Source: Spiro-02 sp034114085
Lineage (GTDB): Bacteria; Spirochaetota; Spirochaetia; Sphaerochaetales; Sphaerochaetaceae
Direction of reading: 5' to 3'
Assembly: GCA_034114085.1 (NCBI GenBank)
Contig: JAXEWB010000006.1
Coordinates: 1 to 64,000, forward strand
DNA length: 64,000 nt
Shown here: in pieces, positions 42,018 through 51,570 of the stretch
How positions within the stretch are numbered: position 1 is the first letter of the stretch
Layout: each line of letters opens with the position of its first letter
The notes under the pieces: model-generated
Database searches by the model: none
Told to the model about the DNA's origin: nothing
Seen by the model: only the letters and a program-made list of their open reading frames with translations
Position numbers and translations under genes: made by a program

Positions 42018-43391
42018 CTAGATTTCCAGCCCTTGTAGCTCTCGCCTTCGCAGTATCCTGGGAAGTTGCGTCCACATTACGAAGGAGGACAAGAGCCCCG
42101 CGGTCACGTCGCATATCGGCTCTGCGAGGAACGCCGCCGCGGCTCCGAACAACGGTGGCAGCAGAATCGTTCCGAGGAAAAACATGCATTTCCTGAATAA
42201 TGACAGGGGAAGCGAGAATTTGACTTGTGCCAAAGCCGTCAGACAGTCCACGTTGCAGTATTGAAAGGACAAAGGGATGATCATCAATTCAAATATATGC
42301 ATGTACCGTATCGTCAATTCCTGGATTTCTGGATCGGAAGTAAACAGTTGTACAAACAGTGGGGCACCCGTAAACGTGAAAATGAACATCAGAATCGCAT
42401 AGGCGGTGGTACTGGTCTGAACGCACAGGATTCCTTTTTTTACACGTTCCAGATTGCCCGCCCCATAGTTGAAGCTGATCATTCCTTGGCATCCCCCGGT
42501 GATTCCCCCCATTGGGTTCATGACAAGCAAGTGATAGCTTTGTATGATGGTCGAGCAGGTAATCAGTATATCCCCTGTTTTTTGACCTCCATAACGCTGG
42601 AGCATGGCGTTGAGGACGATCATCACGACACTATCGGTGGCGATAATGAGAAATGGAGAAAGCCCAAACTTGACGATCCTTGCTATCACCGATTTTCTGG
42701 CTTTCCTGATTCTGAGCCGTATCTGCGTATTGGCTGAAAGCAATACACCGATAGTAACCGCCGCTGAGGCGATTTGGGAGATGACGGTAGCGATGGCCGC
42801 GCCCTTTACTCCTAGACCGAAAGCGAAAATGAAGATAGGGTCTAGAATGATGTTCATTATCGATCCGATAAGGACTGATAACATTCCTTTCTCGGATTGA
42901 CCCTGATTAACTACATAGCTATTCAATCCCGTGGACAGCAATGCGAACGGAGTACCGACGATATAGTAGGCAAGGTATTCATCAGCATATGGCAATGTGG
43001 AGAACGACGCCCCGAACGCGACGAGAAGCGACGCCCTCAGAAAAAAGAACAACGGCGTCAGTATTGCGGAAAAAGCGATGAGCAGCCAGAATGCGGTCGC
43101 CAATATCCCTTCCGCTTTCCCATGCTCCCCGTGTCCCTCCCGCATGGCCATCAACGGGGCTCCGCCCATTCCTATCAGAACCGCGAAGGAGGATACCAGC
43201 GTTGTAATTGGCGCCGCTATTCCGACACCCGCGAGCGCGATGCCCCCATAACCCGCGATATGCCCGATGAACATTCTGTCAACGATGGCGTACAATACGT
43301 TCACCGCTTGGGCGAGCGCCGTAGGAATCGCGAGACGGAGCGTCAGATACCATAGTCCGTCTTGACCAAGCGCATAGTTCTTGTTCCTCAT
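42018..43391 (-). CDS. MATE-family multidrug exporter
   Basis: This 457-residue protein has about 12 membrane segments in the two-fold pattern of the MATE family. Typical text includes RLAIPTALAQAVNVLYAIVD, RMFIGHIAGYGGIALAGVGIA, and GGITGGCQGMISFNYGAGNLERVKK written here in part (MISFNYGAGN). Family knowledge: MATE proteins export cationic drugs or metabolites driven by sodium or protons. I chose the ATG at 43391 (GGGG upstream); the frame is open further. A FemAB-like gene diverges from it. Confidence 0.9.
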   Translation of the reverse strand: MRNKNYALGQDGLWYLTLRLAIPTALAQAVNVLYAIVDRMFIGHIAGYGGIALAGVGIAAPITTLVSSFAVLIGMGGAPLMAMREGHGEHGKAEGILATAFWLLIAFSAILTPLFFFLRASLLVAFGASFSTLPYADEYLAYYIVGTPFALLSTGLNSYVVNQGQSEKGMLSVLIGSIMNIILDPIFIFAFGLGVKGAAIATVISQIASAAVTIGVLLSANTQIRLRIRKARKSVIARIVKFGLSPFLIIATDSVVMIVLNAMLQRYGGQKTGDILITCSTIIQSYHLLVMNPMGGITGGCQGMISFNYGAGNLERVKKGILCVQTSTTAYAILMFIFTFTGAPLFVQLFTSDPEIQELTIRYMHIFELMIIPLSFQYCNVDCLTALAQVKFSLPLSLFRKCMFFLGTILLPPLFGAAAAFLAEPICDVTAGLLSSFVMWTQLPRILRRRELQGLEI

Positions 43392-43573
43392 TTCATCCCC
43401 AGTATATGCATAACCTGATGACGACACAATATCGAACGGCGACCCGTCTTCTTGAATATGGGATGTCCGTCAACATGCCGATATTTGCCGTTTGCATTCG
43501 CTTGGGAGCTTTGATGGAATCATGCGCCATAGTAGTTGCCCCTTTTCGTTTTCATTGCTATGGTGGGAATATT

Positions 43574-44644
43574 ATGTATTTACGCATCGAAAAGAAAGAC
43601 ACCAGCGATTTGTTTTCCACCCCGTTGTTGCAACAGACGGCTTTCTGGTCTTCTGTAAAGACGACCTTGGGCTTTCAGCCCGTAGCGTTCGACATCGCTG
43701 TCCGGGAAAAGGAATTGCTGCGTCAGAAGCCTTCTTCCGCCTTCATTCTGGACGACGTCCTCGTTCTGACACGAAAGATAAACAGGTACGAATCCATTGC
43801 ATATGTCCCCTATGGCCCGTTGCTTTCTCCCGGTGAAGGTGAGGAAGGAAACTTCATCGAGTCCCTTTCCGAAGAACTGAGGGGGAAGCTTCCCCGGGAT
43901 TGTATTCTCATCAGGTACGATTTGCCGTGGTTTTCTGACTGGACCGAGGATACGAGCGCGGATATGCGGGAACTACGGCTCAACTGGGGGACGGTGAACC
44001 ACAATATCCGGGCTTCCCGTTCTGCACAGTTACCGACCCACACGACGTTCGTCAGCCTTGACGGGACGCAGGATGAAATTCTTTCCCGAATGAAGCCCAA
44101 GACCAGATACAACATCCGTCTTGCGCAGCGAAAAGGCGTCCAGATCTCACGGGGCACGGAGCGCAACCTTCCCGTTTTCCTCTCCCTGTATCATGAGACG
44201 GCTAGGCGGAACGGTATTCTTGAACACAGGAAAGAAGCGTTCGAGGCTTTGTTCCGATCCCAGGAACAAGACGCCCAGTTTGAATTGCTCATCGCCACAT
44301 TGGACGGAGAACCCCTTTCCGCGATGTTTCTGACGTTGAGCGAGAACCGCGCTACCTATCTCTACGGCGCGTCCTCCGACAGGCAACGGGATTCGATGTC
44401 AACTTATGCGTTGCAATTTGCCGCCATGCTCAGGGCCAAGGAACTTGGCGCCGACGTCTACGATCTGTTTGGCATAGCTCCGCCAGATGAAAAAAGCCAT
44501 CCGCTCTCAGGGCTGTCGCGTTTTAAGCTCGGTTTCGGAGGAGAGTGCGTCGAACGGATGGGCTGTTGGGATTATCCGCTTGACAAAGAGAAGAGCGAAA
44601 ACTTTTTCATAGAAGAGGCGACTTGGCGGGGATATCACAATTAG
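43574..44644 (+). CDS. FemAB-like GNAT aminoacyltransferase
   Basis: This 356-residue protein has two GNAT-like halves typical of FemAB/peptidoglycan bridge transferases: STPLLQQTAFWSSVKTTLGF at the start, MKPKTRYNIRLAQRKGVQIS in the middle (the FemX signature), and ATYLYGASSDRQRDSMSTYA with DLFGIAPP near the end. Such enzymes use aminoacyl-tRNA to add amino acids to lipid II. The ATG at 43574 has GGTGGG upstream. I cannot tell which amino acid is added. Spirochaete peptidoglycan bridges vary, so it may also modify another acceptor. Confidence 0.85.
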   Translation: MYLRIEKKDTSDLFSTPLLQQTAFWSSVKTTLGFQPVAFDIAVREKELLRQKPSSAFILDDVLVLTRKINRYESIAYVPYGPLLSPGEGEEGNFIESLSEELRGKLPRDCILIRYDLPWFSDWTEDTSADMRELRLNWGTVNHNIRASRSAQLPTHTTFVSLDGTQDEILSRMKPKTRYNIRLAQRKGVQISRGTERNLPVFLSLYHETARRNGILEHRKEAFEALFRSQEQDAQFELLIATLDGEPLSAMFLTLSENRATYLYGASSDRQRDSMSTYALQFAAMLRAKELGADVYDLFGIAPPDEKSHPLSGLSRFKLGFGGECVERMGCWDYPLDKEKSENFFIEEATWRGYHN

Positions 44645-45075
44645 GATCGCCAGAACCCCGCAAGAGGCTTGTGCGACTGGGAAACGGCAAACATCCCATT
44701 GTTTTCCACCCTGCGCCAGTCCAAAGATATCTGCGGTGAAGTTGCGGACGCAATGCGTCACGAACGGTATGCGAATGTACGAAGCATGGGGCAAGGCGAG
44801 GGCGAAACGAACCCTTTCCGGCGGATATTGAAGAAAACATATGTTTCATCAGGGACAGATCCTACGGAGGAAAATGTTCCTTTCGTCCATGATTCCTCTC
44901 CGTCCATCGCGTTCAGTGATGAATTTCCTGAAGCGGGCGCGGACGTTGACTGTTCTGGCTGTAGTCCGGACATGATAGCCAATCCTGCAAACATGCGACC
45001 TGCCCAGCAGCCATGTTCTGTGCACTTTACGCTGATTTACAAATGTCTGAAACTATGATTTCTTATAAAGTAGAT
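44645..45075. other. Intergenic region without a supported gene
   Basis: These 431 bp hold a 129-codon plus-strand frame (44669-45058) with no signal, ribosome site or recognisable composition; I do not call it. A TATGAT box at about 45054 may be the -10 of the next gene. Confidence 0.5.
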
Positions 45076-46200
45076 ATGAAAGGGATGAAGAAATTATTCT
45101 TTTTAGCGTTTGCTTTTACTACACTCATATGCGCATCTCTGCCTGCTGAAATAACGTATAGCTATACGCCGGAGTTTCAGCGTATCTGGACGAATGGTCA
45201 ATCTCAGGGGAACTTTTTCAATCCGCTGAGCGGTGATGTCACCGAAGTCGCCGTAAAGATGCTGAAACTGGGCACTCTGTTTATCGACGGTCTTCCCCAG
45301 AATCAGTCCAGCGGGACAACATTGATGCTCATGGGATTGCCTACGGCTCCTGTCGTCATCCATGGAACGATTATCACCCATAACAATATCGTTGAGACAC
45401 AGTGGCAGGACAATCTTGTGCTCGTCGGGCAATACTATCCGAATAATGGACAACGGACACAATTGGTATTGAGCGGCAATGCTTCAGCGACGATTCAGCT
45501 GTTTCCGGAATATAAAAAGTCCTCTTTGACGATGGATGTTTATCTGGTCATCGATTATCCGGTAAAAATGCTGAGCGGTACTTCCTATACCATCGACAAT
45601 CTGGCCGAATACAGCTTCGCACTTGTCGATGGCGCGACGAACCAACCGCTCACCGGTGACGGTATCAATACCTCCGACAATCCCTTCACAGGAGATTCTA
45701 CGAATCCTACTTGGACAGGTACTCCAGGAGCGGTTCAGCCGTCGCTCCTCAAAGCGGAACTGTCGCTTCTTGGCTATCCGGCTAGAAATTTTCTGGACAT
45801 GAATCCCACTATTCAAATCCCGTCCTCGATACAAATCCTTCAGGCAGGTGTCAATCTTGCGTATCTCAAGATTGCGTTTGACCCGAACAACGGCAATGCG
45901 GGAGCTACAAAAGATCTTGTGGTATCGATATCCCACGATACTCTGAAATCATTTGGAAGTTCCAGAGAATATGAGTATAGCCTGGCCATAGAACACGACA
46001 GCGGGACGGGGACGGTGACAACGGAGAATCTGCCGTCTGACTTTTCGCCGGACGCCGTTTCCTATACACTGAAAAATTCTTCGGCCGGAGATACTGATAT
46101 CAAGCTGTTGAAGTTCCGGCTTGACTCGAACAGTTTCGGGAATGCGCTTGCCGGTACCTATTCTTCTACGATTATGATTGAACTTCGTGTTGAAGGCTAG
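45076..46200 (+). CDS. Exported beta-rich protein of unknown function
   Basis: This 374-residue protein has a signal peptide (FFLAFAFTTLICASLPAEI, cleaved about residue 20) and a long beta-rich, glycine- and asparagine-containing body with no cysteine in the mature part. Segments YSYTPEFQRIWTNGQ, TLMLMGLPTAPVVIHG and GTGTVTTENLPSDFSPDAVS suggest repeated beta-sandwich domains of a surface or outer-membrane protein. I do not recognise the family. Two start codons, 45076 and 45085, are possible; neither has an ideal ribosome site. Confidence 0.65.
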   Translation: MKGMKKLFFLAFAFTTLICASLPAEITYSYTPEFQRIWTNGQSQGNFFNPLSGDVTEVAVKMLKLGTLFIDGLPQNQSSGTTLMLMGLPTAPVVIHGTIITHNNIVETQWQDNLVLVGQYYPNNGQRTQLVLSGNASATIQLFPEYKKSSLTMDVYLVIDYPVKMLSGTSYTIDNLAEYSFALVDGATNQPLTGDGINTSDNPFTGDSTNPTWTGTPGAVQPSLLKAELSLLGYPARNFLDMNPTIQIPSSIQILQAGVNLAYLKIAFDPNNGNAGATKDLVVSISHDTLKSFGSSREYEYSLAIEHDSGTGTVTTENLPSDFSPDAVSYTLKNSSAGDTDIKLLKFRLDSNSFGNALAGTYSSTIMIELRVEG

Positions 46201-46430
46201 TCGTATTGTCTTTCCTGACAAGAATGCTTCGGTTGTTTCCCCTGGACGGTGGAATGGCAGGGCTTTCTTTTTCGGCCGCCTGTAAGAATATCCTGAAGCG
46301 GGCGGGATATCCGATGGCTGCCTTGGCGGGAATGGAGATATTTCTGTTTGCCGGTTTTGCGTCATGTGGCGCAATGAATTCCATGGTGTCCGGGATGTCC
46401 CGCCTTGATGGGCGGTAGGGGACTTTTCTT

Positions 46431-47777
46431 ATGAGTGGCTCTATGATTCGACAATATGCGAATCAGAATGTGTATGAAGCGTTCCAGGCGCGAATGCATT
46501 TTATCTTCCGGGAGTTTGAAAACATCTTCGTTTCTTTTTCTGGCGGCAAGGACAGCGGTCTATTGCTGAACATGGTTTTGGATTTTCGCAACCAGTATTA
46601 TCCTCGTACGCTCGTTGGCGTTTTTCATCAGGATTTTGAAGCGCAATACACCGTCACTACCGAATACGTGGAGCGAACCTTTTCCCGGTTGGAGAAGGAA
46701 CCAATGGTGGCGCTGTATTGGGTCTGTCTGCCAATGGCCACACGAACATGCCTGAGTAGTTATCAGATGTTCTGGTACCCGTGGGATGACACGAAGAAGG
46801 AGCTTTGGATTCGGCCGATGCCAAAGCACCCGTATGTCATCGACATGGAGAACAATCCTATGACTACCTATCGCTACCGAATGCATCAGGAAGATTTGGC
46901 AAAGCAGTTCGGCCGTTGGTATCGGCTTTCCCACGGCAACCGAAAAACAGTATGCCTGCTTGGTATTCGGACTGACGAGTCTTTGCAACGGTACAGCGGT
47001 ATCCTGAACAAGAAATATGGCTACAGAGATGAATGCTGGATTTCCAAACAGTTTACGGATACCTATGCCGCGTCCCCTATCTACGACTGGTCCACCAGTG
47101 ACGTTTGGCACGCGAACGCATTGTTCGGATATGACTACAACAAGTTGTACGACCTTTACTATATGGCGGGCCTCAAGCCGAGCCAAATGCGCGTCGCATC
47201 CCCGTTCAATGATTCCGCCAAGGACAGTCTCAACGTCTATCGCGTAATCGATCCTGAAATTTGGGCGAGGCTGGTGGGACGCGTACGAGGCGCGAATTTC
47301 GGTGCGATCTATGGAAAGACCAAGGCATTGGCGTATCGGGCGCTCTCATTGCCGGAAGGCCATGATTGGGAATCCTATACACAGTTCCTGCTGGACACGC
47401 TTCCCGCCCGATTGCGGAGCAATTATGTCAGAAAGTTCCAGTCCTCCATTGATTTTTGGCACAACGTCGGCGGGGGGCTGGAGGAGGAGACTATCAGGGA
47501 GCTTGTCGCCCATGGATATCAGATCAAGCGCAATGGGGTATCCAATTATACTACGATGAGGAATTCCCGCATCATCTTCTTGGGCAAGATTCCTGATGAT
47601 ACCGACGATATAAAATCCACGAAAGACATCCCGAGTTGGAAACGCATGTGCTACTGCATCCTACGGAATGACCATATCTGCCGTTTCATGGGGTTCGGTC
47701 TGACGAGAGAGCAGCAGCGGCATGTCGCTGGACTGAAAGAGAAATATAGACAGGTGGTGAAGATAGATGGCATATAG
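46431..47777 (+). CDS. ibrA: IbrA-like PAPS-reductase-family protein
   Basis: This 448-residue protein is an adenine-nucleotide alpha hydrolase of the PAPS reductase/DUF3440 type. The PP-loop motif VSFSGGKDSG is at residues 35-43. Downstream come GVFHQDFEAQYTVTTEYVER, LLGIRTDESLQR and SPIYDWSTSDVW, the shape of the IbrA family. The characteristic C-terminal SWKRMCYCILRNDHICRFMGF is also present. In E. coli, IbrA and IbrB promote expression of immunoglobulin-binding proteins; the biochemistry is unknown. The start has AGGGGA upstream. It overlaps ibrB by 11 bases. The 230 bp upstream hold no convincing gene. Confidence 0.85.
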   Translation: MSGSMIRQYANQNVYEAFQARMHFIFREFENIFVSFSGGKDSGLLLNMVLDFRNQYYPRTLVGVFHQDFEAQYTVTTEYVERTFSRLEKEPMVALYWVCLPMATRTCLSSYQMFWYPWDDTKKELWIRPMPKHPYVIDMENNPMTTYRYRMHQEDLAKQFGRWYRLSHGNRKTVCLLGIRTDESLQRYSGILNKKYGYRDECWISKQFTDTYAASPIYDWSTSDVWHANALFGYDYNKLYDLYYMAGLKPSQMRVASPFNDSAKDSLNVYRVIDPEIWARLVGRVRGANFGAIYGKTKALAYRALSLPEGHDWESYTQFLLDTLPARLRSNYVRKFQSSIDFWHNVGGGLEEETIRELVAHGYQIKRNGVSNYTTMRNSRIIFLGKIPDDTDDIKSTKDIPSWKRMCYCILRNDHICRFMGFGLTREQQRHVAGLKEKYRQVVKIDGI

Positions 47778-48294
47778 AAGTCCTGTTTACAATGTGGTCG
47801 CCGTCCCGATAGAAAAGATCGAGCCGAATACCTATAATCCTAACGTTGTCGCTCCACCTGAGCTGAAGCTGCTGTATGACAGTATCAAGCAGGATGGCTA
47901 TACTATGCCGATTGTCTGTTATCATGATAGACTGCGTGATAAATATATGCTTGTAGATGGATTCCATCGCTATCGCATCATGCTGGATTACCCGGACATC
48001 TATGAGCGTGAACAGGGACTGCTGCCTGTTTCAGTGATCGACAAGCCCCTGGATCAGCGCATGGCCAGTACAATTCGCCATAATCGTGCCAGGGGCACAC
48101 ACAACGTGGACCTGATGGGCAATATTATCAGGGAACTGCATGAGCTTGGGCGGTCCGACGCTTGGATCGCGGAGCATTTGGGTATGGACAAGGACGAAAT
48201 TCTCCGGCTCAAACAGATTACGGGGCTTGCCGCGTTGTTCAAGGATGTTCAATTCGGGATGGCGTGGTTTCCGGTAGAAAAAGACTTGGGATGA
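47767..48294 (+). CDS. ibrB: IbrB-like ParB/sulfiredoxin-domain protein
   Basis: This 175-residue protein is a ParB N-terminal-like (sulfiredoxin-fold) domain: IEKIEPNTYNPNVVAPPELK, IKQDGYTMPIVCYHDR, YMLVDGFHRYRIM and STIRHNRARGTHNVD carry the NTP-binding pattern (GFHR and RHNRAR). The C-terminal part (WIAEHLGMDKDEILRLKQITG) is a helix-turn-helix. It is coupled to the preceding gene by an 11-base overlap, the arrangement seen for ibrA and ibrB. ParB-fold proteins use CTP or ATP to phosphorylate or clamp targets. The pair resembles, in domain make-up, parts of DNA-modification systems (DndC-like plus ParB-like), but no such partners are adjacent. Confidence 0.85.
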   Translation: MAYRSPVYNVVAVPIEKIEPNTYNPNVVAPPELKLLYDSIKQDGYTMPIVCYHDRLRDKYMLVDGFHRYRIMLDYPDIYEREQGLLPVSVIDKPLDQRMASTIRHNRARGTHNVDLMGNIIRELHELGRSDAWIAEHLGMDKDEILRLKQITGLAALFKDVQFGMAWFPVEKDLG

Positions 48295-48496
48295 AGCGCA
48301 GCTTCACATCTGCCGGGATCATCAGCTCGGGTCTTCACTCTGTCTTGAACGCTGTAATCTCTTTTTGTTCCGGGAAGAGCGCCAGTAACTGTTTCTGACT
48401 TTCGTGTGATTCTTGTTGTTTCATGGAACATGCCGACAAGGCGAGGGCAAAGCGATGCCCCCCGGAGGGTGGATGTCGCCAGTGGTGTCCAGGCAG

Positions 48497-48527
48497 AAAA
48501 AAACCTAACCGTCATCGGGTTAGGTTT
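48497..48527 (-). terminator. Terminator of the tRNA operon
   Basis: AAACCTAACC (48501-48510) and GGTTAGGTTT (48518-48527) form a 10-bp stem; on the minus strand it is followed by a run of seven T. It lies five bases after the last tRNA of the operon. Confidence 0.9.
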
Positions 48528-48531
48528 CTAG

Positions 48532-48603
48532 AGCGAGAGACGGGACTTGAACCCGCGACATCCACCTTGGCAAGGTGGAGCTCTACCACTGAGCTACTCT
48601 CGC
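48532..48603 (-). tRNA. tRNA-Gly (anticodon GCC)
   Basis: Acceptor GCGAGAG pairs with CTCTCGC, discriminator T, anticodon loop CTTGCCAAG, T-arm GCGGGTTCAAGTCCCGT. CCA is not encoded. Confidence 0.95.
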
Positions 48604-48640
48604 AAGAAAGACTGATGAAACGAACATCTACAAGCGCTAG

Positions 48641-48722
48641 TGCGAGAGAGGGGACTTGAACCCCTACACCGTGAGGTACTAGAACCTAAATCTAGCGTGT
48701 CTGCCAATTTCACCACTCTCGC
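48641..48722 (-). tRNA. tRNA-Leu (anticodon TAG)
   Basis: Class II tRNA with acceptor GCGAGAG/CTCTCGC, anticodon loop TTTAGGT, a short variable arm and T-arm GGGGTTCAAGTCCCC. CCA is not encoded. Confidence 0.95.
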
Positions 48723-48756
48723 GGTGCATGCCGTTACCTTGGTACCGTCATGATTA

Positions 48757-48829
48757 TGAGCCGCAAAGGGATCGAACCTTTGACCCGCAGATTAAGAGTC
48801 TGCTGCTCTACCAGCTGAGCTAGCGGCCC
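48757..48829 (-). tRNA. tRNA-Lys (anticodon CTT)
   Basis: Acceptor GGGCCGC pairs with GCGGCTC (one G-T pair), D-arm AGCTCAGCTGGTAGAGC, anticodon loop CTCTTAA, T-arm AAAGGTTCGATCCCTTT. CCA is not encoded. Confidence 0.95.
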
Positions 48830-48866
48830 ATGACAATAACATCAATGCAAAAAAACAAATCGCATT

Positions 48867-48940
<74 letters not shown>

Positions 48941-48979
48941 ATTGCCATTCTCACCTTTTTCCTTGGTCAGAAGGAATAG

Positions 48980-49052
48980 GGTGGAAGAAGGGACTCGAAC
49001 CCTCAACAACCAGGACCACAACCTGGGGCTCTACCATTGAACTACTTCCACC
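48980..49052 (-). tRNA. tRNA-His (anticodon GTG)
   Basis: Acceptor GTGGAAG pairs with CTTCCAC with the extra 5' G opposite C73 that marks tRNA-His; anticodon loop TTGTGGT; T-arm GAGGGTTCGAGTCCCTT. First tRNA of the operon. Confidence 0.95.
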
Positions 49053-49096
49053 ATGAAGCTGATGCTTGGTTGCTCACCAGTGCGATTCAACGTGCC

Positions 49097-49127
49097 ATAA
49101 TATGCCCTAAACATCCTTTTTTGTCAA
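49097..49127 (-). promoter_or_regulatory. Promoter of the tRNA operon
   Basis: On the minus strand TTGACA (49127-49122), a 17-bp spacer and CATATTAT (from 49104). The start point falls about 40 bases before tRNA-His. Confidence 0.7.
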
Positions 49128-49251
49128 CTCCGGCAAGGAAAAAATATGAAAAAAACGCTATTTGAAAATATTTATTTGCGTTTCAATAAAATATTTTAAC
49201 AACATGAATTCATGTCGGAGGCAAGCTCGTCCGACGGACAACGGAACCTGA

Positions 49252-51564
49252 CTATCTATGCGTCTTCGCCTCCGCTTCCTTCCATGCTTCGGCGCCATTG
49301 CCATCCAAGGATGTTTTTTTCCCGCTGGAATGAATCGAGGCGTTCTTGCTTTTTGAGTTTGGTTTTTCATCGTGCTTGCGTTGCGCCTTCAAGACGACGA
49401 TTCGATGCTTCCACCGTACCGTTTTGTCTGCGAGCAGTGGCGTCAGCTCCGCGATAAACTGTCCGAAATCCAGACTTTCCCCCGCTTTTTCCAAAGCAGG
49501 GCCATAGGACCGGGTAATCCAGCGTTCGATGTCCTCCGCGGTGATTACCCTGAGTTCCGTATCATCCTCAGGATAGGTTTCGACTGCGAATCCCTCCGAT
49601 TCAAACGCCGCGTTCAGATCCTGGTCAGCCCAACTGGTAAGCGGGTTGTCCTTGTCGCTGTAAATCAACTCCTCCGCTTTGCTCAGTTGCGCGAACAATT
49701 CTTGGTGGCCTCCGGTGATGAAATGAGAGAGCCGAGAACCTCCCGAAGGAACGGTTTCAGCTATCGAGACAACCCCATCATCCGCCAGACGTGCTTTCAG
49801 CAAGGGAATCACGTCCTTGTCCTTCGGCAATCTGGACAGGAGGTTTCGTCCGACTATGGCCTCGAACCGAAGCCCCTCCTCCAATTGTGGCAGCAAGTCG
49901 ATGGCTTCGCCTTGGTAGAGAAGCGGTTGCATCAGCTTGTCCAGCGTATCTGCGTAGTGCTTCAGATGGTCGTACTGTTCCTTGGATCTTGCGAAACCGA
50001 CCACCAGACCTTCCGGTGTGTGGCGGAACGCCTCCCACAACAACAGCCCATGACCTGCGTTTACGACCAGCACCCTACTGTGCCGCAGCAAGGCAAGGTT
50101 GCCGTACAGCTTGTCCCTAAGCCGTTGCAAAAGTTCTCCTCGCTCGCTGGTCGTCCGCTGAATCCATTGCATCCGTTTCTTGTCTTCGGGGGAGTAGGTG
50201 AGGTTTTCCGGAAACGCGTCGCTGGACGCCGATTCCAGTTGTGCCTCACGCCTGCGGAGAACGTCATCATGAACCTTCGCTTCATAACCGAGCTGTCCCG
50301 GCTGGTAGAACACTTTGCCTTGAAGTGCGTTGGGAAGGTACTGCTGGGCGACCCAATGGTCCCTGTACGCATGGGGATAGAGATAACCCTCGCCATGTCC
50401 AAACCCCTTCGCATCCCTGTTGCCGTCCTTGAGATGGTTCGGGACTTCGGCTTTGGCTTCGTCCTCGACCGCCTGTAACGCATCGAAGAAACCAAGAGCG
50501 CTGTTGGATTTCGGGGCCGTCGCCAAGTAGAGCGCCGCGTGCGTCAGGTGAAAACGGCCTTCGGGAAGCCCTATGCGCTCGTAGGCGGAGGCGTCCGCCT
50601 CAACTACGGCAATCGCCATCGGGTCAGCCAGACCAACATCTTCGCAGGCGCTGATCATCATCCTCCTGAAAATGAAACGGGGATCCTCACCGGCGTGGAT
50701 CATCCTCGCCAGCCAATACAGAGCTGCGTCGGGGTCCGAGCCTCTGAGGCTTTTGATGAACGCGCTGATGACATCGAAATGATAGTCCCCCTCCTTGTCA
50801 TAGAGGACCACTTTGCGCTGGATGCTCTCTTCCGCGGCTTCCTTGCTGATATATATCACAGTACCGGCTGGTGGCGGGAAAGCGTCGGACGATGTTTCTA
50901 CGGCCAGTTGGAGCGCGTTGAGCAGTGAACGGGCGTCTCCATTGGCGATATCCACCAGATGTTCCAGCGCACCGGCTTCAAATGAAACTTGAAAAATCCC
51001 ATAGCCCCGTTCCTTGTCCGCCAATGCCTGTTTCGCGATATTCATCAGATCCAAATCCGTCAGCGGCTGGAGCTGGAAAATCCGTGAACGACTCACAAGC
51101 GCGGCGTTGACTTCAAAATAGGGGTTTTCCGTCGTCGCGCCAATCAATATGCAGGTGCCGTTCTCCACCCAGGGCAGAAGGGCGTCCTGCTGGCTTTTAT
51201 TCCATCTGTGAACCTCGTCGACGAACAGGATGGTCCGTTGATTCCAATGGTCGAGGCGGCTTTTCGCTTGATCGATTTCGTATCGGAGCTCCTTGACGCC
51301 GCTGAGTACTGCGTTCAAGGTCGCAAAATGGCTCTTCGTCGTGTTGGCGATGACCCTCGCCAGAGTGGTTTTTCCAGTTCCCGGAGGACCATAGAAAATG
51401 ACGGAGGAGAGTTGGTCGGCCTGGATTGCCCGGCGCAGTAGCCTGCCTTTGCCGATGATATGTTCCTGTCCTATGTATTCATCGAGCGTCCTGGGGCGCA
51501 TGCGATAGGCCAGAGGCTGGTTCTCCATTCCTTGTTCGTTGGTCGCTTGTTCAAAGAGGTCCAT
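49252..51564 (-). CDS. rarA: RarA/MgsA AAA+ ATPase fused to a methyltransferase-like domain
   Basis: This 770-residue protein has two parts. Residues 1 to about 430 are a complete RarA (replication-recombination) ATPase: Walker A FYGPPGTGKTTLAR (57-70), Walker B ILFVDEVHRWNK, the ATTENPYFEVN segment, and the C-terminal HAGEDPRFIFRRMMISACED. Residues about 460-735 look like a Rossmann methyltransferase-type domain (VLVVNAGHGLLLWEAFRHT, then FEAIVGRNLLSRLPKDKD). A Lys/Ser-rich tail ends the protein. RarA acts at stalled forks and gaps; the role of the extra domain is unknown. The ATG at 51564 lacks a ribosome site and follows a -10 box by six bases. Confidence 0.88.
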   Translation of the reverse strand: MDLFEQATNEQGMENQPLAYRMRPRTLDEYIGQEHIIGKGRLLRRAIQADQLSSVIFYGPPGTGKTTLARVIANTTKSHFATLNAVLSGVKELRYEIDQAKSRLDHWNQRTILFVDEVHRWNKSQQDALLPWVENGTCILIGATTENPYFEVNAALVSRSRIFQLQPLTDLDLMNIAKQALADKERGYGIFQVSFEAGALEHLVDIANGDARSLLNALQLAVETSSDAFPPPAGTVIYISKEAAEESIQRKVVLYDKEGDYHFDVISAFIKSLRGSDPDAALYWLARMIHAGEDPRFIFRRMMISACEDVGLADPMAIAVVEADASAYERIGLPEGRFHLTHAALYLATAPKSNSALGFFDALQAVEDEAKAEVPNHLKDGNRDAKGFGHGEGYLYPHAYRDHWVAQQYLPNALQGKVFYQPGQLGYEAKVHDDVLRRREAQLESASSDAFPENLTYSPEDKKRMQWIQRTTSERGELLQRLRDKLYGNLALLRHSRVLVVNAGHGLLLWEAFRHTPEGLVVGFARSKEQYDHLKHYADTLDKLMQPLLYQGEAIDLLPQLEEGLRFEAIVGRNLLSRLPKDKDVIPLLKARLADDGVVSIAETVPSGGSRLSHFITGGHQELFAQLSKAEELIYSDKDNPLTSWADQDLNAAFESEGFAVETYPEDDTELRVITAEDIERWITRSYGPALEKAGESLDFGQFIAELTPLLADKTVRWKHRIVVLKAQRKHDEKPNSKSKNASIHSSGKKTSLDGNGAEAWKEAEAKTHR

Positions 51565-51570
51565 GCCGGG

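Noticed and set aside
44669..45058. 129-codon plus-strand frame between the FemAB-like gene and the exported protein
   Set aside because: No ribosome site or family signal; the reverse strand gives equally plausible text.
46206..46418. 70-codon plus-strand frame before ibrA
   Set aside because: The start would be a weak TTG with no ribosome site, and nothing in the peptide is recognisable.
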